Assembly: GCA_029204225.1 (NCBI GenBank) | Contig: CM055104.1 | Location: 24,939,285-25,003,284, forward strand | Length of the DNA: 64,000 nucleotides | Direction: 5' to 3' | Source: Diphasiastrum complanatum | Lineage: Eukaryota > Streptophyta > Lycopodiopsida > Lycopodiales > Lycopodiaceae | Shown here: positions 10,271-21,304 of the stretch, piece by piece | How the letters are laid out: each line of letters opens with the position of its first letter | How positions within the stretch are numbered: position 1 is the first letter of the stretch | The notes under the pieces: generated by a model | Seen by the model: only the letters and a program-made list of their open reading frames with translations | Databases searched by the model: none | Told to the model about the DNA's origin: nothing | Position numbers and translations under genes: made by a program

Positions 10271-11580
10271 ACACAATTTTTTAATATTTACCTGTGCAAA
10301 TGCCTCCTTTATCATCTTAAACGTTGTTGCATATGCTTCCCTACTGATGCTAGAAAAGTCACATCCCCCCTGAAGCAATGTAGTGTCTAATATTTTTCCA
10401 ACTTCATTCATAATGCTATCAGTAATTGAAGCCTTAATCTTTTTCATTTTGTTATTATTTAACATTGATTTCATAGATTTAGAAGTCAAGATAGAGCCTA
10501 GTGAGTTTCCAATTGGAATCTCATCGGCCAAATGGTCTTCAACAACCAATGCTGATCTACATTGCAAACATAATGTTCATGAGAATGTCAGTAGAAATTA
10601 GGACACTCATAGTATACAGAGTAGTATATAATAAGCAAATTAACAACAAGTTGAAATGAATAAATAACAAAATTAGTGATTATGAATTAATCAAAAGGTT
10701 CAAACAATTATCAATACCAAATAAGCTATAACTTACTTGAATGCATGGATTCGTCTTTTCCTATGACCTCCTCTGGATGATAGATCACATATATCCTTGT
10801 TTACCAGTCTTTTCCTCTTGTTGCTTCGGACCTTTCTGTTGAGCACATCCATATCTTTACCAAGAGACAAATATGAGATACGCACGGATTGAAATGCAAT
10901 TTTAATCTCATCATTACTAGTTGTATAATGATGCAAAGAAGATTTCAACCTTTGGATCGCCTCCTATTTTCATCCAAACAAGTTTTCATCTTTGTAGATT
11001 TTTCTTTGCACTCCTTTGATATTTTCCTTGATTCCTCTTCCAAATAATGTATTCTTTGCATTGAATGTGCATTCCCATAGAGCATCAAATTCTCATGACA
11101 CATATAGATTATTAACTGACTCACCGCATGAAAATCTGGACGTTGCAATGAACATGGATCAATAGGATACAATGTTCCCGATGACCATAAATCTATATGT
11201 TGTATCGGACCATATCAGAAGTTGACAATATGGGTTGCTTTGAATTTCTCGTCCTGAGCGGAGCATATTCTGGTGACAGACCCACATGAAGATGATAAAG
11301 CTTTGTCATCAGTACAATAGAATAGTAACAAACAACACAATGACGATAACAAAGCTATAGATGGCGCTAACGACTCTGCTGGAGATAGAGATGGTGCTAA
11401 ACACTTGTTTTTACCTTGGAGATAGAGATGGCGTAGGATTTTTTTAGAAATGTCACTCCTAATTCAAATTTTTGAGTGTTCTCAACTATTGGGAGAAAAT
11501 ATTTCAGCATTTTAAAAAAATTATATTTTAACTATGGTTAAACACCAGTGAAGTTTGATGTAACTAAACTAAGGTGCATT
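10271..11580 (-). pseudogene. transposase-like protein, 5' half
   Basis: Minus-strand exons upstream of the half at 3857-5089. From about 11307: MTKLYHLHVGLSPEYAPL, then LSTSDMVRY; then IDPCSLQRPDF and a predicted coiled coil, LEEESRKISKECKEKSTKMK (11172-10945). The next open stretch (10948-10733) is basic (VRSNKRKRLVNKD, GGHRKRRIH), then 10567-10292 encodes ALVVEDHLADEIPIGNSLG and ends FAQ at a donor (CACAG|GTAAAT). That intron holds the LTR element. A 16-nt deletion relative to the copy at 24782-25412 breaks the frame after MVRY. The right end (CTTAGTTTAGTTAC read on minus at 11580-11565) equals the start of the 24.8-kb copy, so it is probably the element terminus. Confidence 0.45.
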
Positions 11581-12309
11581 CATTTACATGGAAAGTAGTG
11601 AGGGCAGATGCATAAAGAAATTTGAAAATCATATTATAATTACCTTATAGTCATTTTTCTCTCTCCTACATGGCATTTCTTATAGGGCCCTAAGAATTGA
11701 TGCACGAAAGCACCTACTTCATCTATCTCTGATAAGCTTCTGATGTTATTATTTTCACACACAATGGATACGTAGATGGTATCCAACATATATACATAAT
11801 TTTACAGGTGTGCAGATGAAGAAAGTACAAAGTGGATGTACTGTCTGTAGGAGATCGTGGGTGGCTGCTGTTGGTGTCAAATCTGATTGCACAGTTGCAT
11901 GGGATGAGCATGAGAAGGCCACGACATCAGCCTTCGCTAAAATGAACATTGGTGAAGATGCGAAAAATGCGACACTTTGACAAATGCCTTAAGATTTAAT
12001 TTATAGGGTGCCTTCACTTTTCTATAACGGCACCTTCGACATTTTGTAGGATAGTGTCGACTTTTTCGCTTGTCACAAATCATGTGTAAAAGCACAGTGT
12101 CGTGTTTTTCGTCTTTTTCACCTGTGGAAATTTACTTGTATTTATGCAGATAGTTGCATTTTTCGCCTGTCTTATGCTACATGTAAATATGTAGACTGTG
12201 CGACAACATGAGTAAAAATGCAGCATGAACGGAGGCAGATTAAAGTAGGATTCAGGAGAGTAGAGGAGGTAAATCCAACACAAGAGACTGAACGATTCAA
12301 GTTCCACCC
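11581..12309. other. mostly non-coding; one possible orphan exon
   Basis: Mostly unremarkable. At 11808-11980 (+) a polypyrimidine/TTTACAG acceptor precedes a 57-codon frame encoding SGCTVCRRSWVAAVGVKSD and WDEHEKATTSAFAKMN up to a TGA. I do not recognise it; it may be a terminal exon or chance. Confidence 0.25.
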
Positions 12310-12682
12310 CACTATAGGATCTAATCCGGGTCCACCCACCATGCCCTGGCCTGTGACCGTGTCAAGCGGGATCCGACTTCCATCCTAGACGGCATCCCAT
12401 ACCATCGCCTAGGCTCTCAGCCATCTCCTATCCCAAGCTAGCATACATCCTGGCCGTGTACACGCTCTCCATCCACCTCCTCCTTGGTAGATAGAATGGA
12501 TGACAAATGAGTCCTCCTCCCCTTGTATACCTCCAAGGAGAGAGACTCCAAACCATGTGCACACCAATATCATGACACATGGCAACCATGCAGGTTCACG
12601 AGTCACCGGTCAAGTCTACAGACCCAATCATCGTCCAGTCTCAAGTTTAGGATTGGGACCCAAGGGAGTTGAGTCCCTAACA
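12310..12682 (-). repeat. 3' LTR (partial) of the chromovirus
   Basis: On the minus strand TGTTAGGGACTC follows an AAGGAAGAGGGAG purine tract, so an LTR begins at 12682 and extends left. The far boundary is not clear; sequence character changes near 12310. No 5' LTR partner lies in the window. Confidence 0.5.
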
Positions 12683-12695
12683 CTCCCTCTTCCTT
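12683..12695 (-). other. polypurine tract of the chromovirus
   Basis: AAGGAAGAGGGAG on the minus strand, between the end of the chromodomain frame and the LTR start. Confidence 0.6.
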
Positions 12696-12709
12696 AAAAA
12701 ATTCCTTAT

Positions 12710-14505
12710 CTAAGGAAGAAATTTAGGGAACCTCAGTTTAAGGTCATGTTCCTTTTCCCAAGTATCATCATCCTCGAAACTTCCTTTCCAGCGAACCAAA
12801 TACTCAGCTACCTGCTGGTTTTTGAGTCCATGTTGACGTACATCACCAATGGCCTGTGGTTTTGTAGGTACAAAGGATGTCAGGTCCTCCAGCCGAACTA
12901 AATCCTCCTGAAGTATCAAGTCATCCTTTCCACCAAGTCATTCATTTAAACGACTAATGTGCAAGATTGGATGTACCTTAACCTCTTGAGGAAGTTCTAG
13001 ATGATACGCATTCTGATGGAGTTTCTTTACTATACGGAATGGGCCTGCATAACGAGGTGATAACTTAGGACATTTCCCAGTCTTTAATACCTTAGAGTCT
13101 TTTGGGATTCTAAGATATACCAAAGCCCCCTCCTCGTAGATCCTAGGTTGTCGGTTTTGATTTGCATAAAACTAGGCTCTATCTTGAGCCATTTTTACGT
13201 TCTCGCGAGCAACAAGCAACATTTCTTGCATATCATGCAGGAAATCTACTACTGCCTTAACCTTGAGGACTTTGAAACCCACTGAAATGGGAGACCTAGG
13301 CTGGAAACCATACATAAGAGAAAATGGACTAAAACTCGTCGCTGAGTGCTTTGCGCTGTTATATTCAAACTCAATCATTGGAAGGTACCTTTCCTAATCT
13401 GACTGGCTTCTGGAAACATATGCCCGAAGCATATCTTCCATAGACTGGTTCTTCCTCTCTGTCTCACCATCTGATTCAGGATGATCTGATGACGCCAAAC
13501 TTAGAGTGGTCTCTAATTTCTCAAAGATCGCTTGCCAAAATTTGCCAGTGAACTTTGGATCTCGATCACTAACAATGTCATTTGGCAAACCAAACAACCT
13601 GAACAACTTTTCAACAAAAAGCTGAGCAAGTTCAGACACTTTGACAGTTTGCTTGGTTGGTATGAACTGCGCCATTTTAGTTAACCTATCAACTATTAAC
13701 CAAATGACATCATTTTGCTTCCCCGTCCGAGGTAGCCCAACCACAAAGTCCATGGAAATGCTTTTCCACTTGGGAATTTCCAAGGGCATTAATAAACCAG
13801 CTACCTTAAGTCTTTCAGCTTTATTAACTTGGCATTGTGCACACTTAAGAACATATGCATTTACTTGACTTTTTAAGTTTGGCCAGTAAAAGTTCCTTCT
13901 TACTAAGTCAAGCATCCTTGGTAAGCCAAGATGCCCTGCTCACGGGCTTTCATGACATTCATGCAGGATTTGGACCCTTATATCATCATTTTCACACAAA
14001 CCTTTCCATTCTGAAAAAGCAACCCACTCCTAATGGAATAGTCTCTTTGTATCTTGTCATGAGGAGAAATCTTGGAATCCTGCATTCCAAGCTCATCACT
14101 AGATCTAGAAGAACCTGCCAGAACGTCTAGCCAAATACGATCGAAGTACCTATAGGTCTTACACAAATCTCTTAAGGACAGATACAACTTAGATTGGATC
14201 TGAGAAAAGCTTAACTGATTAACCTCTCCAATCCAGCTTAAGGCATCCGCGACACTATTAGAAGTACCCTTACGATACTCAATGTCGTAATAAAATTCTT
14301 GGATCATCTCTGACCATCTGGCCTTATGACCCCTAAGGTCGACCACATTGTCAATATACTTTAATGTTTGATGGTCAGTAACTAGAAGCCATAAAAATAA
14401 TGTCTCCAAACTTTCAGGACATGAATAACAGCAAAAAGCTCCTTGTCATAGGTGGAATACGGCCTTTGAGCAGGATCTAACTTCTTGTTATCAAACATAC
14501 CACTT
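12710..14505 (-). pseudogene. pol: Ty3/gypsy chromovirus pol, 3' half, broken
   Basis: Read right to left: RNase H (FDNKKLDPAQRPYSTYDKE, VTDHQTLKYIDN, KARWSEMIQEF; 14505-13978); integrase (CAQCQVNKAERLK, SMDFVVGLP with the first Asp, SDRDPKFTGKFW with the second, SDGETERKNQ with the Glu; 13915-13394); FEYNSAKHSATSFSPF at 13378-13172; integrase C-terminus (SPRYAGPFRIVKKL, HISRLNE; 13123-12938); and a chromodomain (YLVRWKGSFEDDDTWE; 12919-12710). The chromodomain at the integrase end marks a chromovirus, which targets integration through histone binding. At least four in-frame stops or frameshifts break it. Gag, protease and RT are missing: the element stops near 14505, where a recombinase-like segment begins. 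Confidence 0.9.
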
Positions 14506-15034
14506 TACCAATACGTCTTGGTCCATCAATTGCTCGTAGGAAGAATGGATGTGAAGCACCGTCTTCAGAATTCCAAATAGGCAAATGGGAAAAATACTCT
14601 TCAAAAGTGTGAATCACATCAGCTAAGTAACAAGTCACAGGTTGCCTAAGTTTTTCAGGCTTACAATGCAAAAGATCAACTTTATGATTCTTAGAAGCTC
14701 GTTCATCAAATCTAATGAACGTTCCCATGTTATCTGAACAAAATTCAAAGTCTGAAATGCACAGATTGTACAGCTCTACGTGTCCACGAACACAAAAATT
14801 ATGACAAGCATAATATACAAGCCGCATTAAGAGCCCTCTGCCATTATCACACTGCATAAAACTCTAACATAAGACTGACTTCACTTGCAAAGGAGTAAGT
14901 GACTGAGTATACTTCCTTTTTCTTTGGCATCTATCTGAAATCCATCCATGCATAAGAGACAATTTGTGTTCAAGAAATTTAACTACAATCACCTTAGAAT
15001 TTATCTGAATTCCAATTCTATTCACACAAGTAGC
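14506..15034 (-). pseudogene. Crypton/DUF3504-like tyrosine recombinase fragment
   Basis: The frame at 14857-14506, extended upstream through one TAG to about 15025, reads as the amino-terminal and first catalytic parts of a tyrosine recombinase. Upstream: SLTPLQVKSVLC. Box I: LLMRLVYYACHNFCVRGHVE, then LYNLCISDFEF, matching the usual (G)LR..E...L...D, with R in CVRG as the likely catalytic Arg. The following strand pair holds ASKNHK, where the catalytic Lys is expected. Then FEEYFSHLP and HPFFLRAI. This order and spacing resemble the Crypton-derived DUF3504 domain (QRICH1, ZMYM and KIAA1958 families in animals). Box II (HxxR, Tyr) is absent because the frame joins gypsy RNase H near 14505. 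DUF3504-type genes in plants are not something I know of. Another tyrosine-recombinase class is possible. Confidence 0.55.
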
Positions 15035-15186
15035 AATTCATATGATATAACAGTCTTTCAGAAAAAAAATTTCATGTTGGAAAGAATCATATAGACCAAT
15101 CTGAGGTCTAATATTCAAGAAATTACTAAGAAGTAAAGGCTTAATCAAGAAAATGAGAAATAGATTTGAGGATTTCTGATTTTGTA
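15035..15186. repeat. dispersed repeat, copy 1
   Basis: About 150 bp from AATTCATATGAT to TTCTGATTTTGT is repeated in the same orientation at 28112-28263 with scattered differences. Shared words include CATGTTGGAAAGAATCATAT and GAAATTACTAA. It is probably part of an LTR or leader of a family not otherwise present. Confidence 0.7.
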
Positions 15187-15731
15187 ACAACAAGAGATGG
15201 GAGGAGGGTGTGCTGGGGCGCTATCCCAGCTGCCCACCCTAGCTTGTGGCTCGAAGTGGGCACAGGAGAGGGAGAGACATCCTCGGCACATTGCACCCCC
15301 CAACCGTGCCAATGGCCCGGAGGAGAAAGGGAGGAGAGACACGCTGGCCCGTGCAGCCAACGGGAGGTGGGGGAGATTGTACCCCAATCTCCCCTCCCCC
15401 CAATTTTTTTTCAATATGAGGGCCCAATAAAATATTGGACCCTCTTTTTTGTCATTCTAAGGCCATAATGGATTCAAAATTTTAGATTACATTAAAATCA
15501 TTTGTCCTTGCTGTATTACACTGGGTCTAAGTGAAGCCTAATGAAGTGTGAGTTAACCCATGATAAATCCATGGTGAACTGCCATATAGGACAATTAGTG
15601 AGTTGATTAATCCTAATTAGCAAACAAGTCTAAGCAAGGAAGATACCCTTTTTGAGTCCAAAAGGACCCTAATCGCTTCAATGGGACTCTTGTAATTGTA
15701 TGGTGCTATAGTGAATCTGTAGATACATCGC
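15187..15731. other. GC-rich stretch without recognised gene
   Basis: 15190-15415 is markedly GC-rich compared with its surroundings and open in several frames on both strands, which reflects composition. 15416-15731 holds no motif I recognise. Confidence 0.3.
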
Positions 15732-15955
15732 ATGGATGTATAAACAGTTCATTTGAATGGAATTATCAAAGAAGATATCTACATGATACAGCCCAAAGGT
15801 TATCTAATCAATGATAAATAGAATCATGTATGTAAATTCCATAGAACACTTTATGGCTTGAAGCAATCTGCTAGAGCATGGCTTTAGAGAATCAATACTT
15901 TCCTTATCGAACATGGTTATAATTCAAGCACATCTTCCACAGTCACTCTTGCATG
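15732..15955 (+). pseudogene. Ty1/copia reverse transcriptase scrap
   Basis: With three in-frame stops, translation from 15732 gives MDV, TVHLNGIIKEDIYM, QPKGYL, FHRTLYGLKQSARAW and INTFLIEHGY. This is the conserved copia RT stretch (MDV..AFLNG...E.IYM.QP.G, YGLKQ..R.W) just before the YVDD motif, which is not present. A short degenerate fragment with no LTR nearby. Confidence 0.8.
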
Positions 15956-17879
15956 AGGCAATGCATGGACCAAATAGGAACTTAGAACCTCTTTCAAGTT
16001 AAGGAATACTTTATGATATAGGCCAAGCCTAATACCAACTATACTTGTTCCGATTCAACAACATTAATCTATTATTTGCTATATAAATATAGTATTTATA
16101 AGGTGTTTAATTTTGCTCAAAATTGTTGCCAATCTTGTCTATGTATAAATTATCTTGAATGAAAACATTATATAGCAACTTACATTTCTTAGTGTTAAAA
16201 ACGTTGTGCCCTTTATTTCAAAACATTCTCTTAAGCTGATTGTTGGATTTTGAGTGGGCATATCAATTTCAAAGTTAGTGTGTTCGTTGTTGTCATTGGA
16301 CTGCCGAATTGCCATTGTTCGAACTTCGTGATCACAGCATTTCGTTAAAATCGAGACTGGAGACCGGTGGGACAGTGCGTCCACTTTCAGAAGACAATTG
16401 TCGTGATCACCGTGCACCTATGCATTTTTAACGCCCTATCATCTACCTATGAAGTATGGACTCCCTCAGTCGATCGAAAACAACATGTTCAGCTCATTGT
16501 AACAATTGAAAATTTATAGGAGAGAAATTATTTAACCGCTAGAAGCAGGCTAAATATAGTGTTGAGTACGACTAACACCTGTCATTTGTCTTCTGTCAAA
16601 ACATCCATTTCTCTACGGCCGTTTAAGTCCAAGTGTCCCCGAATCCGTTCTCTTCTCAGCACTCAGCACGGCTGTGTCGTCGGAAAGGGAACTTTTTTTG
16701 TGACTGTCATATCAGTCACACTCTACAGTACTATTCTGTAAAGGAGTAAAAGTGTGAGTTTGTGTGGAGTGAAAGTGTGAAACTCAAAATCTCAGGTTCA
16801 TGCTCATAATACATATATATAGGCGACCATGTTAGTGCTCGGAAACCTCCCTCAAGTTTCTCTGTCATGTATTACATATTTCAACGGATGTATGTTTTTG
16901 CAAAATCATGCCTTATAAAACCTTTTTACACTTAAAAATTTTACAACTATCAAATATTGTAGAGTATTAGTAGTTAGCCTTGTTAAAGAATAATGCATTA
17001 AATAATATTATTTTTATCTATTAAATTATATTTATCATAATACAAAAATTTTAAATATAGGTGTCATTAAATTAATTTTCTTGGGCATCAAATTAACTCA
17101 CTCTAACAATAAGTACATGTTTGATTTAAATATGTACTCAAGATTCTTGTCTTATGTTAAAATTGTGCAAAGATTAAGCACTTGCAATGTATAACTTCCC
17201 CACAGTTCTTTAAATATTATAATAATTAAGAGTTTTGAAATATTATAATAATATGCATGCAACATTATATATTCATTTTACAATCACATATATTTAGGTA
17301 ATAGATAATGGGTCCTTGTGGGGCCTGTTATCATACATTATTAGCACGTGCACACGTGTTTTTTGTTTTGAATACGTATGAGATATGGTTTTAATATCAT
17401 ATGTAGACATAATAAATGTTAGAAGTGACGTCTGATTGAACGTTTGAAGAGACATCTTCGTTCGTTTGTTTCTTCGTTCATTCCTTTGTGTTCATTCCTT
17501 TGTCTTCGTCTCTCGGACTCTCTTCCGATCCTTCGTCTCTTTGTTGAAGCAGCGATGTCACTCTCTTGCCGTTGGCGCTGGCGTTCCTTCTGGTTGGCAA
17601 TGGTGATTTTGAACTGCGAATGGCGCTTGGAGTTCTTTACAGATCCTGAAGCTTTTTTTGTCAGTTGTTCGGGACCTTGTTTGTGTGCTTGTGTTTATAA
17701 GGAGATGGCGTTTTTGGTTTTTGTGTCAGAAGATGTTGAAAGAGTCGTGTGTTCGTTGTTTAGGTTGCTTCTGATGGATAATTGCACTGTTGTGATATGT
17801 TGCGTGTAGGATTTTGTGATCTAGCACAAGAACACATGTAGCAAATATCCACGCACAATACAAAGAAGGTGGCGCGAGC
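15956..17879. other. AT-rich, no supported gene
   Basis: Strongly AT-rich, especially 16860-17330. Two G-boxes (CACGTG at 17345 and 17353) lie about 100 bp before an open frame at 17444-17809 that has no recognisable motif. Confidence 0.35.
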
Positions 17880-18130
17880 AAAAAAAATTTTGCGTGGATA
17901 TAGCTGTGGATAGGCGTGGATACGGTCGCGTGGATTATCCATGTGTGGATGTTCCATGCAAGTGTCATTTCCGGCAGCAGATCGGCCGGAGGTCGTGAAA
18001 TTCAAACTGCGTGGATAATCCACGCGTGGATTATCCACGCCAACTCTGACAACCGGCAGTCGGACAAACCTCCGACACCCGAAGCCGAAAATGGGAATTT
18101 TAATTTGGCGTCGATAATCCATGCGATGGG
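17880..18130. repeat. cluster of GCGTGGAT/ATCCACGC inverted motifs with a 32-bp palindrome
   Basis: 18009-18040 is a perfect 32-bp palindrome built from GCGTGGATAATCCACG and its reverse complement. Related words flank it: ATATCCACGC near 17847, GCGTGGATAT near 17892, GCGTGGATAC near 17911, GCGTGGATTATCCA near 17929, and GATAATCCATGCG near 18112. Such DNA can form cruciforms or serve as a multi-site target for a dimeric protein. No gene overlaps it. Confidence 0.75.
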
Positions 18131-19860
18131 ATCACAAATTGACTTCTCCTCATTCTAGACATCCAATGGGATCACAAATTGACACTCACACTCTCACAAA
18201 GAAAGTTGAATAGAACTAATTTGAGTTTCATACATTCTATGTCAATTTTTGCTCAACAAATTGAATTCAATAACTCCTAATGGATTCCACCAATTACTCT
18301 ACTTTTTAAGACTTGGAATGAAATTCAGAATCAAAAGTTGTGATTTTTCTCACTAAGATATTGTGCTTCAAAGAGCTAATACCACTTAGAAAGATTTGAT
18401 CACATAGGAGAAGACAAATTCTTCACTTATAACAACACAATGAGCTTCTAGATCTTGCCCTCTACAAAGGAATGAACTCTTAGAAAATTGGATCTCTCTC
18501 TACACATTTGCCATAGACACCTTAATGACTCTTTTCAAAACTTACAGTCACTCAAACAAATTGAGTAGGGTTGAACAATGTGACTTGGATCTCAATCTCT
18601 TTTCTAGAACTCTCAATTTAAGCCAATCTATGTAAAATTTTACAAAAGATTTGCATAGATGCTCTATATGCACTAGAAACTCTCAAAGGTTTCACTTGGA
18701 AGACAGATCCAAGGATGTTTTCTAGCAAATTGATGCTTCTAAACTTGACCCTATCACTCTCGAACAAATCTAGAGTGATGATACAATGGATTTCATCCTC
18801 TCACCTTGCATATCACTCCTTAATCTATGATTTTCAGCAAAATCACTCTCAACTTCAACGTGCACTCAAAAAATCAGAGATGATCAATTAATGCACCTAA
18901 TTCAAACTTAAATTTTAGTTTTTTGGCTGATCTAATTCAAGAACTAATCAAGGCACTAGATTTACTATAGAAAATGTTTGATTTTGCACAAAAAATCACT
19001 CAAATTGGGTATGTGAGTCAAATTCTACAAATTTTTAAAATTTCTCAGTCAAAATCGGAGCTGTATGGCCTCACACGTGTGAAAAGGGTTCCTACAGCCC
19101 ACAACAAGATCTGGACCAAAATTTTTGAGGATAGCTATCAAATCCAACTCGCTACACAAAATTTGACTACTTTCCAAAAAACTACTAATTTTGGCTTTGA
19201 TTTGGATTAACCCTATCATTTTCAACAAAACCTCTTGTACTAGGCTCTGATACCATGTACAAAAAGTATAAAAAGGACCAAGAGTGGATCCTAATCTGAT
19301 CCTCAAGAGGGATTGGTTATCAGATTACTTGATCTATCAATCTACTTGAGATTAAGATCAATCTAGATCAATTCTAGACACAAAATCCTAACAAGAACAA
19401 TCATTAATTGAAGGTAGGTGTACTTTCTGGTTTCACATGTGTGAAACACTGTCTGAGTATGGACACCAACCTGAAAATCAAGTACACATTGATAGAACCT
19501 CAAAACAATCAAAACAAATGTAGACAAATGGAGAGAATCACTCAAAATTGCTTCCAAGACCAAGATTGGTGTCTCACAATGATTATGGCCAAATGTGGCT
19601 CTATATATACAATAAGTGAGAGCTCGTGGTACTGATCATCCCTCTGATCCCACATGTGTGAAGGTGCTTTGTCATATGATGATTCATCATGCAAAACTGA
19701 CACTTGGACAAAACCTTTTATTTTGAGCACTTTTGGTCAATTTTCCTTCTATATGGAGATCTACTTGGAAATCTTCTAGATGTCAAAATTCGCTTACTTC
19801 AGCTTATTCCACACATGTGAGTTGTCCTCTACACATGTGATATGACACCTAACCAAAGGA
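18131..19860 (-). mobile_element. copia remnant: leader, primer site and LTR (minus)
   Basis: An exact reverse-complement primer site at 19245-19255 is followed at 19256 by an LTR starting TGTACAAAAAG. A truncated copy of the same LTR sits at 63147-63734, matching from its first base through GACAC.TAACC near 19853; the outer end is unclear. Left of the primer site, about 1.1 kb has the untranslated-leader character of the other copia elements here, but no gag follows: the remnant ends at the palindrome cluster. G-box palindromes occur at 19071 (TCACACGTGTGA) and 19431. Confidence 0.65.
19245..19255 (-). other. primer binding site, initiator tRNA-Met type
   Basis: Minus-strand TGGTATCAGAG immediately next to the LTR start at 19256. 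Confidence 0.8.
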
Positions 19861-20577
19861 TGTGGCTCATGCAATCAATAGATTAATGCCATATGTCATA
19901 TGTCTAGAAAACTAGTTTTTGGCCTTTTTAGCCATTAAAACTTGAATTAAATCATATGTACAACCTATGTGATTATGGTACATGACAAGTACACTATTTT
20001 CACACGTGAGAACAGGCTCCACACATGTGTAATCATCCTATATACATGATTTTTGGCCTCTACCAAGTTTATTTTTGCATGTTTCACATAACATTTGTCA
20101 ATATGAACCTCATTTTGATTGCTCGTCATGTGTTGCCCCACCCAAGCAATTTTCTTGATAGCAATGTTACTAGAATATTAGATTTTCATTAAGCATAACT
20201 AGAATATACATGGATCAGACGCTGGCATGTCTTTAACAAATTTTATTAAATTTGTTTAGTACATACGGTCTCATAATGATTACTTATAATGTGGTATAGA
20301 GTAGTTGGCTATAGTGTGTATTTGTCATCGACGATGTCATCATCATCAAATAGCGATTCATCTCATAATCGCAATAGCGGGTATATATTGTTATTGATAT
20401 TGACATCAATTGCACTTTATTTGTTATTTGAATATCAGTGTATAATTTTTCTTGCAAATTTATTCGTACAATGACATTTGATTGGAATTGTTGTAGGCTG
20501 ATATTCCCTGTGAATATTCTAGCCATAGAGTAATTCAAGTTAGTTCAAGTCATATAATTAAAACAGCTCTAGCTTAG
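19861..20577. other. probable LTR continuation and AT-rich DNA, no gene
   Basis: Contains further LTR-like motifs (TTTTCACACGTGAGAA at 19997) and otherwise nothing recognisable. Confidence 0.3.
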
Positions 20578-21289
20578 GTCCATTGGGGATCTGTTCCATG
20601 GAACCTAACTTATATACATAAGTCACATGGTCCATTGGGGGTTTGTCCCATGGAACCTTTTGTAAGTGACTTAGTTCTATACTTAAATTACCACGGCTTG
20701 TAACTTAACTAAATTATCAGGTTTCGAGTTTTTGACGGTTCTTTGTAAAACAAGGGCCTCCAAGTATAAGTCAATGTGGAGAGCTCATTTGTAGGTGAAC
20801 ACTTGTAGAGGAATTCTACATTTTGGATCTTCCCTTGTGTCTCCCCATTGTGGATCTTCCCTTTGGTTGTAAACTATTGTATGGAATGTATTATTGAGTT
20901 AGTTGTCTCCTCTTGGTTGAGTAAGCCTCAAGAGAGGGTTGAGGATAGCCACCTTAGTTTGGAAGGGAATGCCTCAAATTAAGGGTTGGGATTCAAGGAA
21001 GATTAGGATTTCAGCTTTAGATTTAATCTTAGCCACTAGTTGGGGGGTAGCCATAGTGATTAATCTAGGGTTTCTTAATAGTATCTTCTCATTTGTGTTA
21101 GCAACAAGATGAGCTTATGCAAGAAAGAGTGGATCTTGCCCTCACAATACTCACCACCCTGTCTACCTTTGGCATTCTAGCTTCCTAAACCATGCTAGTT
21201 GGATTGGGCCTTAGTTCATGCTAGTTGGGAGGCAGCCATAGCTTGGATTAGTTGGAGCCATAGCTGGTTGGGATGCTATAAAGCCAACA
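20578..21289 (+). repeat. Ty3/gypsy LTR (3' part), Athila-like
   Basis: The stretch ends in CCAACA at 21289, directly before a tRNA-Asp-type primer site. It contains a 53-bp direct duplication: GTCCATTGGGG...CCATGGAACCT starts at 20578 and again at 20631. The start of the LTR was not located. Confidence 0.45.
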
Positions 21290-21304
21290 TTGGCGCCGTT
21301 GCCG
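21290..21304 (+). other. primer binding site, tRNA-Asp type
   Basis: TTGGCGCCGTTGCCG matches the tRNA-Asp primer site typical of Athila-group Ty3/gypsy elements. Confidence 0.75.

Noticed and set aside
11520-11600. Terminal inverted repeat pairing the 11.58-kb end with sequence near 3445-3856
   Set aside because: I looked for the reverse complement of the 11.58-kb terminus on the left side and found no match.
15145-15468. Several overlapping open frames on both strands
   Set aside because: They coincide with a GC-rich stretch where stop codons are rare; none has a domain.
17444-17809. 121-codon frame after two G-boxes
   Set aside because: It begins at a TTG, is Cys/Ser/Leu-rich without motifs and overlaps nothing conserved; kept only as a note.
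20289-20474. Small frame with a hydrophobic segment
   Set aside because: An isolated hydrophobic run in AT-rich DNA is common by chance; no homologous feature seen.
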